From CAVZTA01 sp963778025 (GTDB lineage: Bacteria > Chloroflexota > Limnocylindria > Limnocylindrales > CSP1-4): a stretch of 64,000 nucleotides of DNA. Shown here piece by piece: positions 37,149 through 44,449 of the stretch; the first letter of the stretch is position 1, and the number at the start of each line of letters is the position of its first letter. The position numbers were made by a program, and so were the translations under genes. The DNA is taken from positions 1 to 64,000 of the forward strand of contig CAVZTA010000010.1 in assembly GCA_963778025.1 (NCBI GenBank), in the 5' to 3' direction. A model generated the notes under the pieces. It made no database searches. It was not told the DNA's origin and saw only the letters and a program-made list of their open reading frames with translations.

Positions 37149-38030
37149 TCAGGGCGCCTTGGGGTCCACGAACCGGCACCGGTCGCGCACGGGACAGCGC
37201 TCGTGCTCGGGTCGTTGGGCGTGGCAGATCGCGCGGCCGTGATGGATGAGCAGCACGTGCGCGGCGTACATCTGGTCGGGCTCGAGCAGGCCGAGATAGA
37301 AGTCGTGGGCCTGGTCGTCGGTGCCCTTCTTCGGCAGCAGGCCGATCCGCCGGCTCACGCGTTCGACATGCCGGTCGACGGGCATGAGCGGGGTCCCGAA
37401 GCAGAACAGCAGCAGGATCGACGCGGTCTTCTTGCCGATGCCCGGGATCGCCGTCAACCAGTCGCGCGCCTCGAGCGCCGGCATGTCACCCAGGAACTCG
37501 AGCGAATAGTCGCCGTGCTCCTCGCGGATGCGTCGCAGCGTCGCCTGGAGGCGGGGCGCCTTCTGGTTCGCGAGACCGCCGGGGCGGATGACGTTGGTGA
37601 GCTCCATGATCTCGGCGTTCTCGACCGCCTGCCAGTCGGGCGCGACGCCCGGCGGCAGCCCCACGCCACCCCAGCCGATGCCCGGATGGTGCTCCTCCAC
37701 CGGTCCGCTTCCCGGGTACGCCTCGCGGAGGCGCTGGAAGGCGACCTCGGCGTTCACATCGGCGGTGTTCTGGGTGAGGATCGTGAGGATCAGCTCGCTC
37801 ACCGGGTCGAGCCGCCGCTCCCAGACCGGCGCGCCGTAGCGCTCGGCGAGCTGGTCCAGGACGTACTGCGGCAGGCCTGGCCGGTAGCGACGGAGCGTGT
37901 TCGCCCAGACCTTGACCGGGTCGAGCTTGCGGCGCTTGGGCTTGGCCTTCGCCTTGGGACGCGGAGCGGCCCGCGACGTTCGCTTGCCCGGTGCCGTCGC
38001 GGCCGAGGGCGTCGTCGACGGGTTCACCAC
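37149..38030 (-). CDS. Endonuclease III-like DNA glycosylase with altered iron-sulfur motif
   Basis: About 293 residues. A basic Ala/Lys-rich N-terminus leads into a helix-hairpin-helix-GPD fold: ELILTILTQNTADVNAEVAF, hairpin LTAIPGIGKKTASILLLF with the catalytic Lys, and MPVDRHVERVSRR with the catalytic Asp. The C-terminal cluster loop reads CHAQRPEHERCPVRDRC. Against C-x6-C-x2-C-x5-C the second cysteine is His, so three Cys and one His remain. It removes oxidised pyrimidines or related bases. GTG 38030 or 38027 overlaps the stop of the PIN gene. Confidence 0.85.
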   Translation of the reverse strand: MVNPSTTPSAATAPGKRTSRAAPRPKAKAKPKRRKLDPVKVWANTLRRYRPGLPQYVLDQLAERYGAPVWERRLDPVSELILTILTQNTADVNAEVAFQRLREAYPGSGPVEEHHPGIGWGGVGLPPGVAPDWQAVENAEIMELTNVIRPGGLANQKAPRLQATLRRIREEHGDYSLEFLGDMPALEARDWLTAIPGIGKKTASILLLFCFGTPLMPVDRHVERVSRRIGLLPKKGTDDQAHDFYLGLLEPDQMYAAHVLLIHHGRAICHAQRPEHERCPVRDRCRFVDPKAP

Positions 38031-38410
38031 AGCACGTCGAGGTCGTAACGGGCGATCATCGCATCGGCCGTGATCAGCGGGATCCCCTCGTCGCCCGCCT
38101 GGGCGACCAGGAGTCGGTCCCACGGGTCGGCGTGATGGTGCGGCAGCGCGGCTGCGCGGACGGCATGTCGGACGCTGACCGGCAAGGGCTCGAACCCGAG
38201 CCGATCGAGCCGGTCGAGCACGAAGGTCTCCGGTGACTCCGGGAGCTGGAGTCGGCCGCGAGCTGCCTTCCAGGCGATCTCGTAGGCGCTGGCGGCGCTG
38301 AACATGATCTCGTTGGCCCCGTCCTCGATGACCTCGCGCGCGCGCTTGGACAGGCGCTCGTCGGCGGCGATCGCCCACAGGAACACGTGCGTGTCGAGGA
38401 GCGCCCTCAC
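38024..38410 (-). CDS. PIN-domain toxin (VapC-like)
   Basis: 128 residues. PIN nuclease fold: MRALLDTHVFLWAIAADERL with the first acidic residue, SAASAYEIAWKAARGRL with the conserved Glu, and HADPWDRLLVAQAGDEGIPL, then ITADAMI with the metal-binding Asp residues. VapC toxins cleave tRNA or rRNA when free of antitoxin. ATG overlaps the TGA of the antitoxin gene. Intact. Confidence 0.9.
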   Translation of the reverse strand: MRALLDTHVFLWAIAADERLSKRAREVIEDGANEIMFSAASAYEIAWKAARGRLQLPESPETFVLDRLDRLGFEPLPVSVRHAVRAAALPHHHADPWDRLLVAQAGDEGIPLITADAMIARYDLDVLW

Positions 38411-38670
38411 GTCGGCGGCCTGGCGAGCGGATCGTCCGGGTGGGCGACGTCTGCCTCGAACTCGGGGAGCGGATCGTCGAAATCGGACCGGATGATCACC
38501 CGACCCCGGTCGAGCCCGAGCGGTCGACGTGACGGTCGCTGAGGCGGGAGGGGCGTCAGGAGCGCCACTGGCACGCCGTCCTTCGCGATCGTGATCCGCT
38601 CGCCTTGCCGCACCCGTTCGATGAGCCGCGAGAAGTGCGTCTTCGCATCGTGGATGTTGACGGTCGTCAC
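38407..38670 (-). CDS. Phd/YefM-type antitoxin
   Basis: 87 residues. The N-terminus MTTVNIHDAKTHFSRLIERV and GERITIAKDGVPVALLTPL form the Phd DNA-binding and dimer fold. The acidic tail (DDPLPEFEADVAHPDD) should wrap the PIN toxin. GTG start at 38670. It neutralises the downstream toxin and represses its own promoter through the repeats just upstream. Confidence 0.9.
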   Translation of the reverse strand: MTTVNIHDAKTHFSRLIERVRQGERITIAKDGVPVALLTPLPPQRPSRRPLGLDRGRVIIRSDFDDPLPEFEADVAHPDDPLARPPT

Positions 38671-38680
38671 GTCACGATGA

Positions 38681-38700
38681 TGGACTAACTAGTGGACTAA
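38681..38700. promoter_or_regulatory. Toxin-antitoxin operator
   Basis: Direct repeat TGGACTAA at 38681-38688 and 38693-38700 (12-bp period) with the palindrome ACTAGT between. It lies 11-30 bp before the antitoxin start and overlaps the end of the upstream glycerate kinase gene. Expected autoregulation site. Confidence 0.55.
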
Positions 38701-39804
38701 GTCAACGCGCTCGGCCTCGCCGAGCGCGATCAGGCGGGCGATGCGTTCGCCCGCGCGGCGGATCGGGTCGCTGCCCGCGGCCATCGCCTCCTCGACGGTC
38801 TGGGGCGTCTCGATCACCGGCACGGCGATCCCCGCGAGCGCCGCCAGCACCGATGCGCCCTCCGCGGTGACGCCGCCGCCGACCGCGATCGTGGTCTTGC
38901 CCGCGGCATGCGCCCGCTTGGCGACCCCCAGCGCGGTCTTCCCGAAGGCCGTCTGCTCGTCGATCCTGCCCTCGCCGGTGACGACGACATCCGATCGCGC
39001 GAGCTTCGCGTCGAAGCCCGTCGCCTCCATCACCAGGTCGACCCCCGACCCCAATGCGAAGCCTGCGAAGCGGTCCTGGATCGACAGCAGACCGAAGCCG
39101 ACGCCACCGGCCGCGCCGGCACCCGGCGTGTCGCGCTCACGACGGCCCGCCCACGCCTCCAGCTCGTCGGCCCAGTCGGCGTTCATCGAATCGAGGAGGG
39201 TCACGAGCGCGGGCGAGGCGCCCTTCTGCGGTCCGTAGACCGCCGCCGCGCCCTGCGGTCCGAGGAGCGGGTTCGACACGTCGCACGCGACGTGGAGGGT
39301 CACCCCGGCGAGCCGCGGATCCAGCCCGTCCAGGCCGCCGAGCGCATGGATGAGCCCCCGTCCGCCATCGGTCGTGGCGCTGCCACCGATGCCCAGCACG
39401 ATCCGTTTCGCCCCCGCGTCGAGCGCCGCGCGGAGCAGATCGCCCGTCCCGATGCTGCTCGCGGCGACCGCGTCACGCTCCAGGGGTTCGACGAGCGACA
39501 GGCCGGACGCCTCGGCCATCTCGATGACCGCCGACGCGCCGTCGTCGGACAGGATCCACTGCGCCCGGTGGAGGCGTCCGAGCGGGTCGCGGACGGTGGT
39601 GCTCGCCCGGCGCCAGCCGCCCGCCGCATCGATCGCGGCGACCGTGCCCTCGCCGCCATCGGCGAGCGGCGAGAGGAGCAGCGTGTCGTCCGGCCGCGCC
39701 GTCCGCCAGCCCTCGGCGAGCGCCCGGGCGACCTCGACCGAGGTGATCGAGCCCTTGAACGAGTCCGGAGCGAACAGGACCGTCAGCGGCCGCGATCCGC
39801 TCAT
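38689..39804 (-). CDS. Glycerate kinase (GarK/GlxK type)
   Basis: 371 residues, intact. It phosphorylates D-glycerate with ATP to give 2-phosphoglycerate. Signature segments are LFAPDSFKGSITSVEVARAL, LADGGEGTVAAIDAAGG, GTGDLLRAALDAGAKRIVLG with GGSATTDGG, and DVVVTGEGRIDEQTAFGKT. Typical length for type I bacterial glycerate kinases. It lies next to genes for glucosylglycerate-type synthesis, so it may recycle glycerate from that route. Confidence 0.92.
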   Translation of the reverse strand: MSGSRPLTVLFAPDSFKGSITSVEVARALAEGWRTARPDDTLLLSPLADGGEGTVAAIDAAGGWRRASTTVRDPLGRLHRAQWILSDDGASAVIEMAEASGLSLVEPLERDAVAASSIGTGDLLRAALDAGAKRIVLGIGGSATTDGGRGLIHALGGLDGLDPRLAGVTLHVACDVSNPLLGPQGAAAVYGPQKGASPALVTLLDSMNADWADELEAWAGRRERDTPGAGAAGGVGFGLLSIQDRFAGFALGSGVDLVMEATGFDAKLARSDVVVTGEGRIDEQTAFGKTALGVAKRAHAAGKTTIAVGGGVTAEGASVLAALAGIAVPVIETPQTVEEAMAAGSDPIRRAGERIARLIALGEAERVDLVH

Positions 39805-40147
39805 GCGAGCGCCGCCGTAGCGGTGTGAGCGTTATCCGGGCGGGTTCGCGGGTCAGAAGCGCCGATCCGGACCCGCGTGGGGGCCGGCGCGTGCTCGGGT
39901 GGAGCGGCCGCACGCACGAGCGAGTCGCGTGCCGCCGCCACGCAGGTGACTTGCGACCCGCCCAGGCCCGGAACTAGCGCTCGCACCGCTATCGGGCGGG
40001 CGAGCGCTCGCACCGGTGCGCGCCTGACCGCGGCCGCGACGAGCGCTGGCACCGGTGCGCGCCTGACCGCGGCCGCGACGAGCGCTGGCACCGGTTCGCG
40101 CCGGGCTGGAGCGCCCGGGCTGGCGAGCGCTGGCACCGGCATGCGCG
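39805..40147. repeat. Intergenic region with a 39-bp tandem repeat
   Basis: Units starting at 40001, 40040 and 40079 repeat CGAGCGCTSGCACCGGTGCG with a 39-bp period (S is C or G). Degenerate copies of the core AGCGCTSGCACCG flank them near 39974 and 40126. The region lies between the glycerate kinase and GpgS-fusion genes. The unit contains AGCGCT and ACCGGT palindromes. No gene or CRISPR-like spacing. Confidence 0.65.
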
Positions 40148-42091
40148 TCACCGGCCCAGCGCTTCGATGCCGGCGCCGGGTACCGCGGCCCCGGCCTCCC
40201 GCCGTTTCTCGAGGTACTCCGGGATGCGGATCATCGGCGGGCGCTCGTGGTCGGCGAGCTCGATGACCTCCAGCGACAGCCGGCCGCGACCCGAGCGCGG
40301 GAGCTTCATCGTCGAGCCCAGCTCCGCGAACAGCCGCGCCCGCCGCCGCTCCTCGAGCCGCTTCATGACCGCCTGGAGGATCACGAACGACATCCGCGAC
40401 AGGCCCTCCAGCTCCTGGTTGCGGTGGATCCGCCGCTCCAGGTCGACCTGGCCCAGCCCCTCGATCCCGACCCGCTCCGCGGCATCGATCAGGTGCCCGA
40501 TCTCGACGGCGTAGCCCGTGAAGAACGGGATGGCCTCGAGCAGCGTCCGGCGCCCGGCGTACTCGCCCGACAGCGGCTGGATGAGCCCCGACAGCTCCGG
40601 GAAGAACAGGTTGATGAGCGGCCGCGCGACGAGCTCCGTGACGCGCCCGCCGCCACCTTCCTTGAGCACGCCGCCCTCGACGATCGGGCGCTGGTAGTAG
40701 CCCTTCACGTACTGGAGCCGCGGCTCGTGGAGCAGCGGACCGAGCGTCCCGTAGACCATCCGGTGGTGCCAGCCGCGGACGTCGGTGTCGGCCCACACGA
40801 CGAGGTCGCCCGACGTCTCGAACAGCGACTTCCAGAGCGCCTCGCCCTTGCCGCGGTACGAGCCGTAGCGCTCGAGCACCTCCGGATGGCGCACGACCCG
40901 CGCGCCCTCGGCGGCGGCGAGCTCACGGGTCTCGTCGTCCGAGTCCGAGTCGATGACCAGGACCTCGTCGAGCAGCGGGAAGCGCTCCTGCATCTCGCGC
41001 ACGGCGCGTCGCACGATCGGCCCGATGGTCTCCGCCTCGTTGAGCGTCGGCAGGACGAGCGAGACGGTGAGGCCCTGCTTCTGCTTGAGCTGGACGAGCC
41101 GCGTGAGGTCGGCGAATTCCGCGTGGTGGAAGTTCGCCTCGGCGAACCAGCGCTCGACGCGGGCGGGGACCGCGCGCGATTCCTCGGCCAGGCGGTCCGC
41201 CGCCGCGAGCGACTCGGCCTTCTGCGCGAGCTGCTCGAACGTCTGGCGGCCGATGGTCTCGCGCGTCTTGACCACGACGACCGTGGGCTTCGCGCGGGTC
41301 GCGACCGCCTCGGGCAACGCCCCGAACAGCGTGCCGTCCGAATCGCCCGGCACCGCCGATGCGCCCATGACCACGAGATCCGCCCGCTCCGCCTCGCGGA
41401 GGATCGCCTGACGGACGTTCTGCGCCTCGCGGAGCGTCGGCTCGGCGTTGCCGTGGACGTGTTGCCGGACGAACGCGCCCAGGGCGTGCTCCGCCTGGAC
41501 GCGCACCGCCTGGGTGATCCCGGGCGGCACGAGGTGGAGCGCGACGACGGTCCCGCCATGGTGCTGCGCGATGGCATCCGCGAACCGCAGCGCGAGCTCC
41601 GCGTGCGGGCCGCCGCGCACCGGCACGAGGACCCGCCGGATCTCCCGCGCGCCACGCTGCTTGACGACGGCGATGTCGCACGGGGACTCGCGGACGACCT
41701 CGTCGATCGTCGGCGAGAAGATGGGCACGCTCTGGCCGTCGCGACCCGGGCCGGACTTCCCGCCCCAGCCGAAGATGATCAGATCCGCCTCGCCCTCGGC
41801 GGCCGCCTCGACGACACCCTCCGCGGCGTGCCGCCCGATGCGCACGATGGGGTGGATGGGCGCGCCCTCGGGCGCGTAGTCGAGCACCCGCTGGAGCAGG
41901 CGGCGCGCGTGGCGCGCGCGCGTGGCGCCCTCGGAGAGCGGCATCCCTTCCGGCACCTCCACGATGCCGAGCGCGGTGAGCTCGCCGATCCGCGGCTCGA
42001 GCAGCGACGCGCCGATCCGGACGAGCTCCTCGGCGGTCAGCGGGTTGGCGACCGGGATGAGGATGCGCGTCGGGAGCGGCGTCGGACTCAC
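40148..42091 (-). CDS. UspA-UspA-glucosyl-3-phosphoglycerate synthase fusion
   Basis: 647 residues, intact. Residues 8-145 and 152-276 are two UspA domains (the first ends SPCDIAVVKQ; the second has VMGASAVPGDSDGTLFG). From about 315 the sequence is a GpgS-type GT81 transferase: WFAEANFHHAEFADLTRLVQ, LTVSLVLPTLNEAETIGPIV, VIDSDSDDET, and the metal motif ADTDV at 435-437. Then YYQRPI and LSGEYAGRR follow. GpgS joins glucose from UDP-glucose to 3-phosphoglycerate. ATG overlaps the stop of the glycosyltransferase gene upstream. Confidence 0.88.
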   Translation of the reverse strand: MSPTPLPTRILIPVANPLTAEELVRIGASLLEPRIGELTALGIVEVPEGMPLSEGATRARHARRLLQRVLDYAPEGAPIHPIVRIGRHAAEGVVEAAAEGEADLIIFGWGGKSGPGRDGQSVPIFSPTIDEVVRESPCDIAVVKQRGAREIRRVLVPVRGGPHAELALRFADAIAQHHGGTVVALHLVPPGITQAVRVQAEHALGAFVRQHVHGNAEPTLREAQNVRQAILREAERADLVVMGASAVPGDSDGTLFGALPEAVATRAKPTVVVVKTRETIGRQTFEQLAQKAESLAAADRLAEESRAVPARVERWFAEANFHHAEFADLTRLVQLKQKQGLTVSLVLPTLNEAETIGPIVRRAVREMQERFPLLDEVLVIDSDSDDETRELAAAEGARVVRHPEVLERYGSYRGKGEALWKSLFETSGDLVVWADTDVRGWHHRMVYGTLGPLLHEPRLQYVKGYYQRPIVEGGVLKEGGGGRVTELVARPLINLFFPELSGLIQPLSGEYAGRRTLLEAIPFFTGYAVEIGHLIDAAERVGIEGLGQVDLERRIHRNQELEGLSRMSFVILQAVMKRLEERRRARLFAELGSTMKLPRSGRGRLSLEVIELADHERPPMIRIPEYLEKRREAGAAVPGAGIEALGR

Positions 42092-43539
42092 CGCGTGCCC
42101 CCGGTCGCCGCGCGGGACCGGCGAGGCGGCGCGGGGGCGGGCGACCCGTTCGTCGCGTCATCCGCCGGGAACCGCTGCTGCCAGCGATCGACGAGGTAGG
42201 GCTTGAGCAGCTCGAACTCGCGTGCCTGCCGCTCCACCCGTTCCTCCGCCTCGTCGGTCGTCTGCCGGCGGTTCTCGATGACGAAGCTGCCGACCCGCCC
42301 GAAGTAGAGGGGCACGAGCGCGGCGACCATCCGCTCGACCGGGGCGACGCCGGCGCGCGTGGCGAGGATGAGGTCGTAGACGATCCGCGCCCACAGGTCG
42401 TCGGGGAAGTGGAAGCCCGCCAGCGCTTCGGCCATCTCGGCCGTGGACGGGGTCGCCGTCTGGCCCTCGCCGCCCAGACCCAGCCGGTTCCGCGCGGTGT
42501 CGGCGAGGTGCCCCGCCTCGCGCGCGAGCGTCATGACGGTCGCGGCGTGCTCCGGCGCGAGCATCAGCTCCCAGGTCTCGGCGACGCTCAGCGAACCGCC
42601 ATGGAACTCGTCCAGCAGGCGGATCGCGTTCACCTCGAGCGGCGGCGGGTCGATGATCCGCTCGAAGCCGTAGGCCGGGACGTCGTGCGAGCCGCGGATC
42701 GCCAGCCACTTCGAGGGGTGCTCGACCGCGAGCCGCAGGATGGTCGACACGACCTGGCGGAACATGGGGCCAAGGTCGGCGCCCGGGTCCTTGGGGTCGT
42801 GGACCTTCGCGCCGAGCCGCGTCTGGCACACGGCGAACCCGCCGGCCAGCGCGGACGTCGTCATCCAGATGTCGATGCCGAACTTGCTCACGTCCTCGGT
42901 CCAGTCGTCGAGCGTGAGGTAGTGCTTCACGAGGTCGCCGCTGACGCCGAAGTCGCCGCCGATCGGCTGGCGGATGCGATGCCCGTAGAGCGACCGCGTC
43001 AGCGGGTACGTGACGGTGTTGGTGATCGTGCCGTCGTACTTGTAGCGGGAATAGAGCGGAGCGACGAAGTCGTAGCCACCCTTGAGGATCGGCCCGGCCA
43101 GGAGCTCGATCCACTCGGGGACGATGCTCCGCAGGTCGCTGTCCACGACGACCAGCGCCTGGACGTCGAGGGCCGCCGCGATCTCGAAGATCGTCCGCAG
43201 CGCCGCGCCCTTGCCGCCCACGCCGTCGATCTCGGGGTAGGTCAGCGTGAGACGGTCGAGCTTGTTGGTCGGCCGGACGAGGAGGATCTGCTCGACGTAG
43301 TCCGGCGCCTCGACCTCGGCGACGACGCGCTGGGTGCCGTCGGTCGAGCCGGCGTCGCTGTTGACGAGCACCGGGCGCAGCTCCGGGAAGTACTGGACGA
43401 GCCCGGCGTGTGCGGCCCGGACGACGTAGCCGATCGTCGCCGCGTTCTTGAAGCTCGGGATGCCGACCATGATGTCGGCGCGACCGAGGCGGCCGATCTC
43501 CTCCCGGATCGCCGGGGTCAGGGTCGTCGAGGGCACCAT
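42088..43539 (-). CDS. GT-A glycosyltransferase, partner of the GpgS fusion
   Basis: 483 residues, intact. GT-A fold: IMVGIPSFKNAATIGYVVRA, VLVNSDAGSTDGT, then GGKGAALRTIFEIAAAL and the metal motif LVVVDSDLRSI. Later come PIGGDFGVSGDLVKHYL and DVSKFGIDIWMTTSALAGGF. It resembles the large bacterial glycosyltransferases related to glucosylglycerate and mannosylglycerate synthases. It overlaps the GpgS gene by ATGA, so both probably act in one pathway, perhaps extending or dephosphorylation-independent synthesis of glucosylglycerate. Exact acceptor unknown. Confidence 0.78.
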   Translation of the reverse strand: MVPSTTLTPAIREEIGRLGRADIMVGIPSFKNAATIGYVVRAAHAGLVQYFPELRPVLVNSDAGSTDGTQRVVAEVEAPDYVEQILLVRPTNKLDRLTLTYPEIDGVGGKGAALRTIFEIAAALDVQALVVVDSDLRSIVPEWIELLAGPILKGGYDFVAPLYSRYKYDGTITNTVTYPLTRSLYGHRIRQPIGGDFGVSGDLVKHYLTLDDWTEDVSKFGIDIWMTTSALAGGFAVCQTRLGAKVHDPKDPGADLGPMFRQVVSTILRLAVEHPSKWLAIRGSHDVPAYGFERIIDPPPLEVNAIRLLDEFHGGSLSVAETWELMLAPEHAATVMTLAREAGHLADTARNRLGLGGEGQTATPSTAEMAEALAGFHFPDDLWARIVYDLILATRAGVAPVERMVAALVPLYFGRVGSFVIENRRQTTDEAEERVERQAREFELLKPYLVDRWQQRFPADDATNGSPAPAPPRRSRAATGGTR

Positions 43540-43615
43540 CCCACCGTACCACCCACGAGTGCCCGCCGACCCGAGCGTGGATGAGCCGGCGTGACGGCCG
43601 CGTTTCGAGCCGGTT

Positions 43616-44341
43616 TCAGCGCTGTCCGGTGGTGATCGGCATGTTCGAGCCGGGGACCGGCACGGCCGCCCAGCCGTCGTTCTCCTCGCCCGGGTGATAG
43701 CGGCCGTTGGCCGATTTGTAGGCGAGCATCTGGAAGCCCAGGGACCGCCAGCCCAGGATCGAGCCGGTCGCGCTGGGCCGGATGAACGCGGATCGGCGGA
43801 CGAGCTCCGCCTCGCCCAGCACCGACTCCAGGATGCGCTTCCGCTCGAGCAGCGGGACCTCCAGCAGCTCGTCGCCGTCGAGCCACAGCAGGTCCGTGGC
43901 GACGAACGCGAGCGGACCGGCCTCGCCCGAGACCACCTGCGCATCCCGCTGCTCGAGACGCTGCTGCTCCTCCTTCTCGCGGAGCAGCGCGTCGCGCTTC
44001 CCGCCGCCCATCGTGCCGAACATCCGGGTCCGCATGCTGGGCGTCCCCTCGCCGGAATCGAGCATCGCGCCCTCGCCGTTGCGCAGGGCCTGTTGCGTCA
44101 GGCACCCCTCGGCGACGAGCGCCGTGCCGGCGGCCGCGGCCCCGGCGAGCTGCGCCACGATGTCGGGTGGGCCGTTGAGCCGCGAGCCCTCGTGGAACAC
44201 CGCAGCCTCGCCACGCTCCACGGCGACGAACACCCGCGGGCCGTCCCACAGGGGTTCGACGATCGCGTCGAGGATCTCGTGCGGACCCTTCCGGCCGAAG
44301 CGCTGCACCCGCCAACCGCGCGCGATGTCGAAGGCGCTCAT
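43616..44341 (-). CDS. DNA-ligase-like nucleotidyltransferase domain lacking the catalytic lysine
   Basis: 241 residues. The layout follows an ATP-dependent DNA ligase adenylation domain: motif I region AIVEPLWDGPRVFVAVERGE, motif III region TALVAEGCL, LAFVATDLLWLDGDELLEVP with LLERKRILESVL, and motif IV/V region GFQMLAYKSANGRYHPGE. Motif I KxDG reads LWDG, with Leu31 in place of the Lys that forms the AMP adduct. It lacks an OB domain. Catalysis by the normal route should be impossible; a binding or structural role is inferred. Intact frame. ATG 44341 or 44356. Confidence 0.65.
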   Translation of the reverse strand: MSAFDIARGWRVQRFGRKGPHEILDAIVEPLWDGPRVFVAVERGEAAVFHEGSRLNGPPDIVAQLAGAAAAGTALVAEGCLTQQALRNGEGAMLDSGEGTPSMRTRMFGTMGGGKRDALLREKEEQQRLEQRDAQVVSGEAGPLAFVATDLLWLDGDELLEVPLLERKRILESVLGEAELVRRSAFIRPSATGSILGWRSLGFQMLAYKSANGRYHPGEENDGWAAVPVPGSNMPITTGQR

Positions 44342-44449
44342 CGTTCCCGTCTCCACCGCGCGATCGTAGCCGCTCCGCCGGCGGATCGAGGGTCGCGAGC
44401 CTGCCCGTCGCGCGATCGGGCGCCCGCATCCGCCGGCGGCCTCCCGGGC

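Noticed and set aside
36294..38048. A 584-codon plus-strand open frame
   Set aside because: Lies opposite the DUF885 and endonuclease III genes and has the Arg/Val/Asp-rich composition usual for antisense frames in very GC-rich DNA.
39971..40140. Short regular repeats as a CRISPR array
   Set aside because: Units are directly adjacent with a 39-bp period, with no unique spacers and no cas genes in the window.
40247..42199. A 650-codon plus-strand open frame
   Set aside because: Antisense to the intact UspA-GpgS gene, which has clear motifs throughout.
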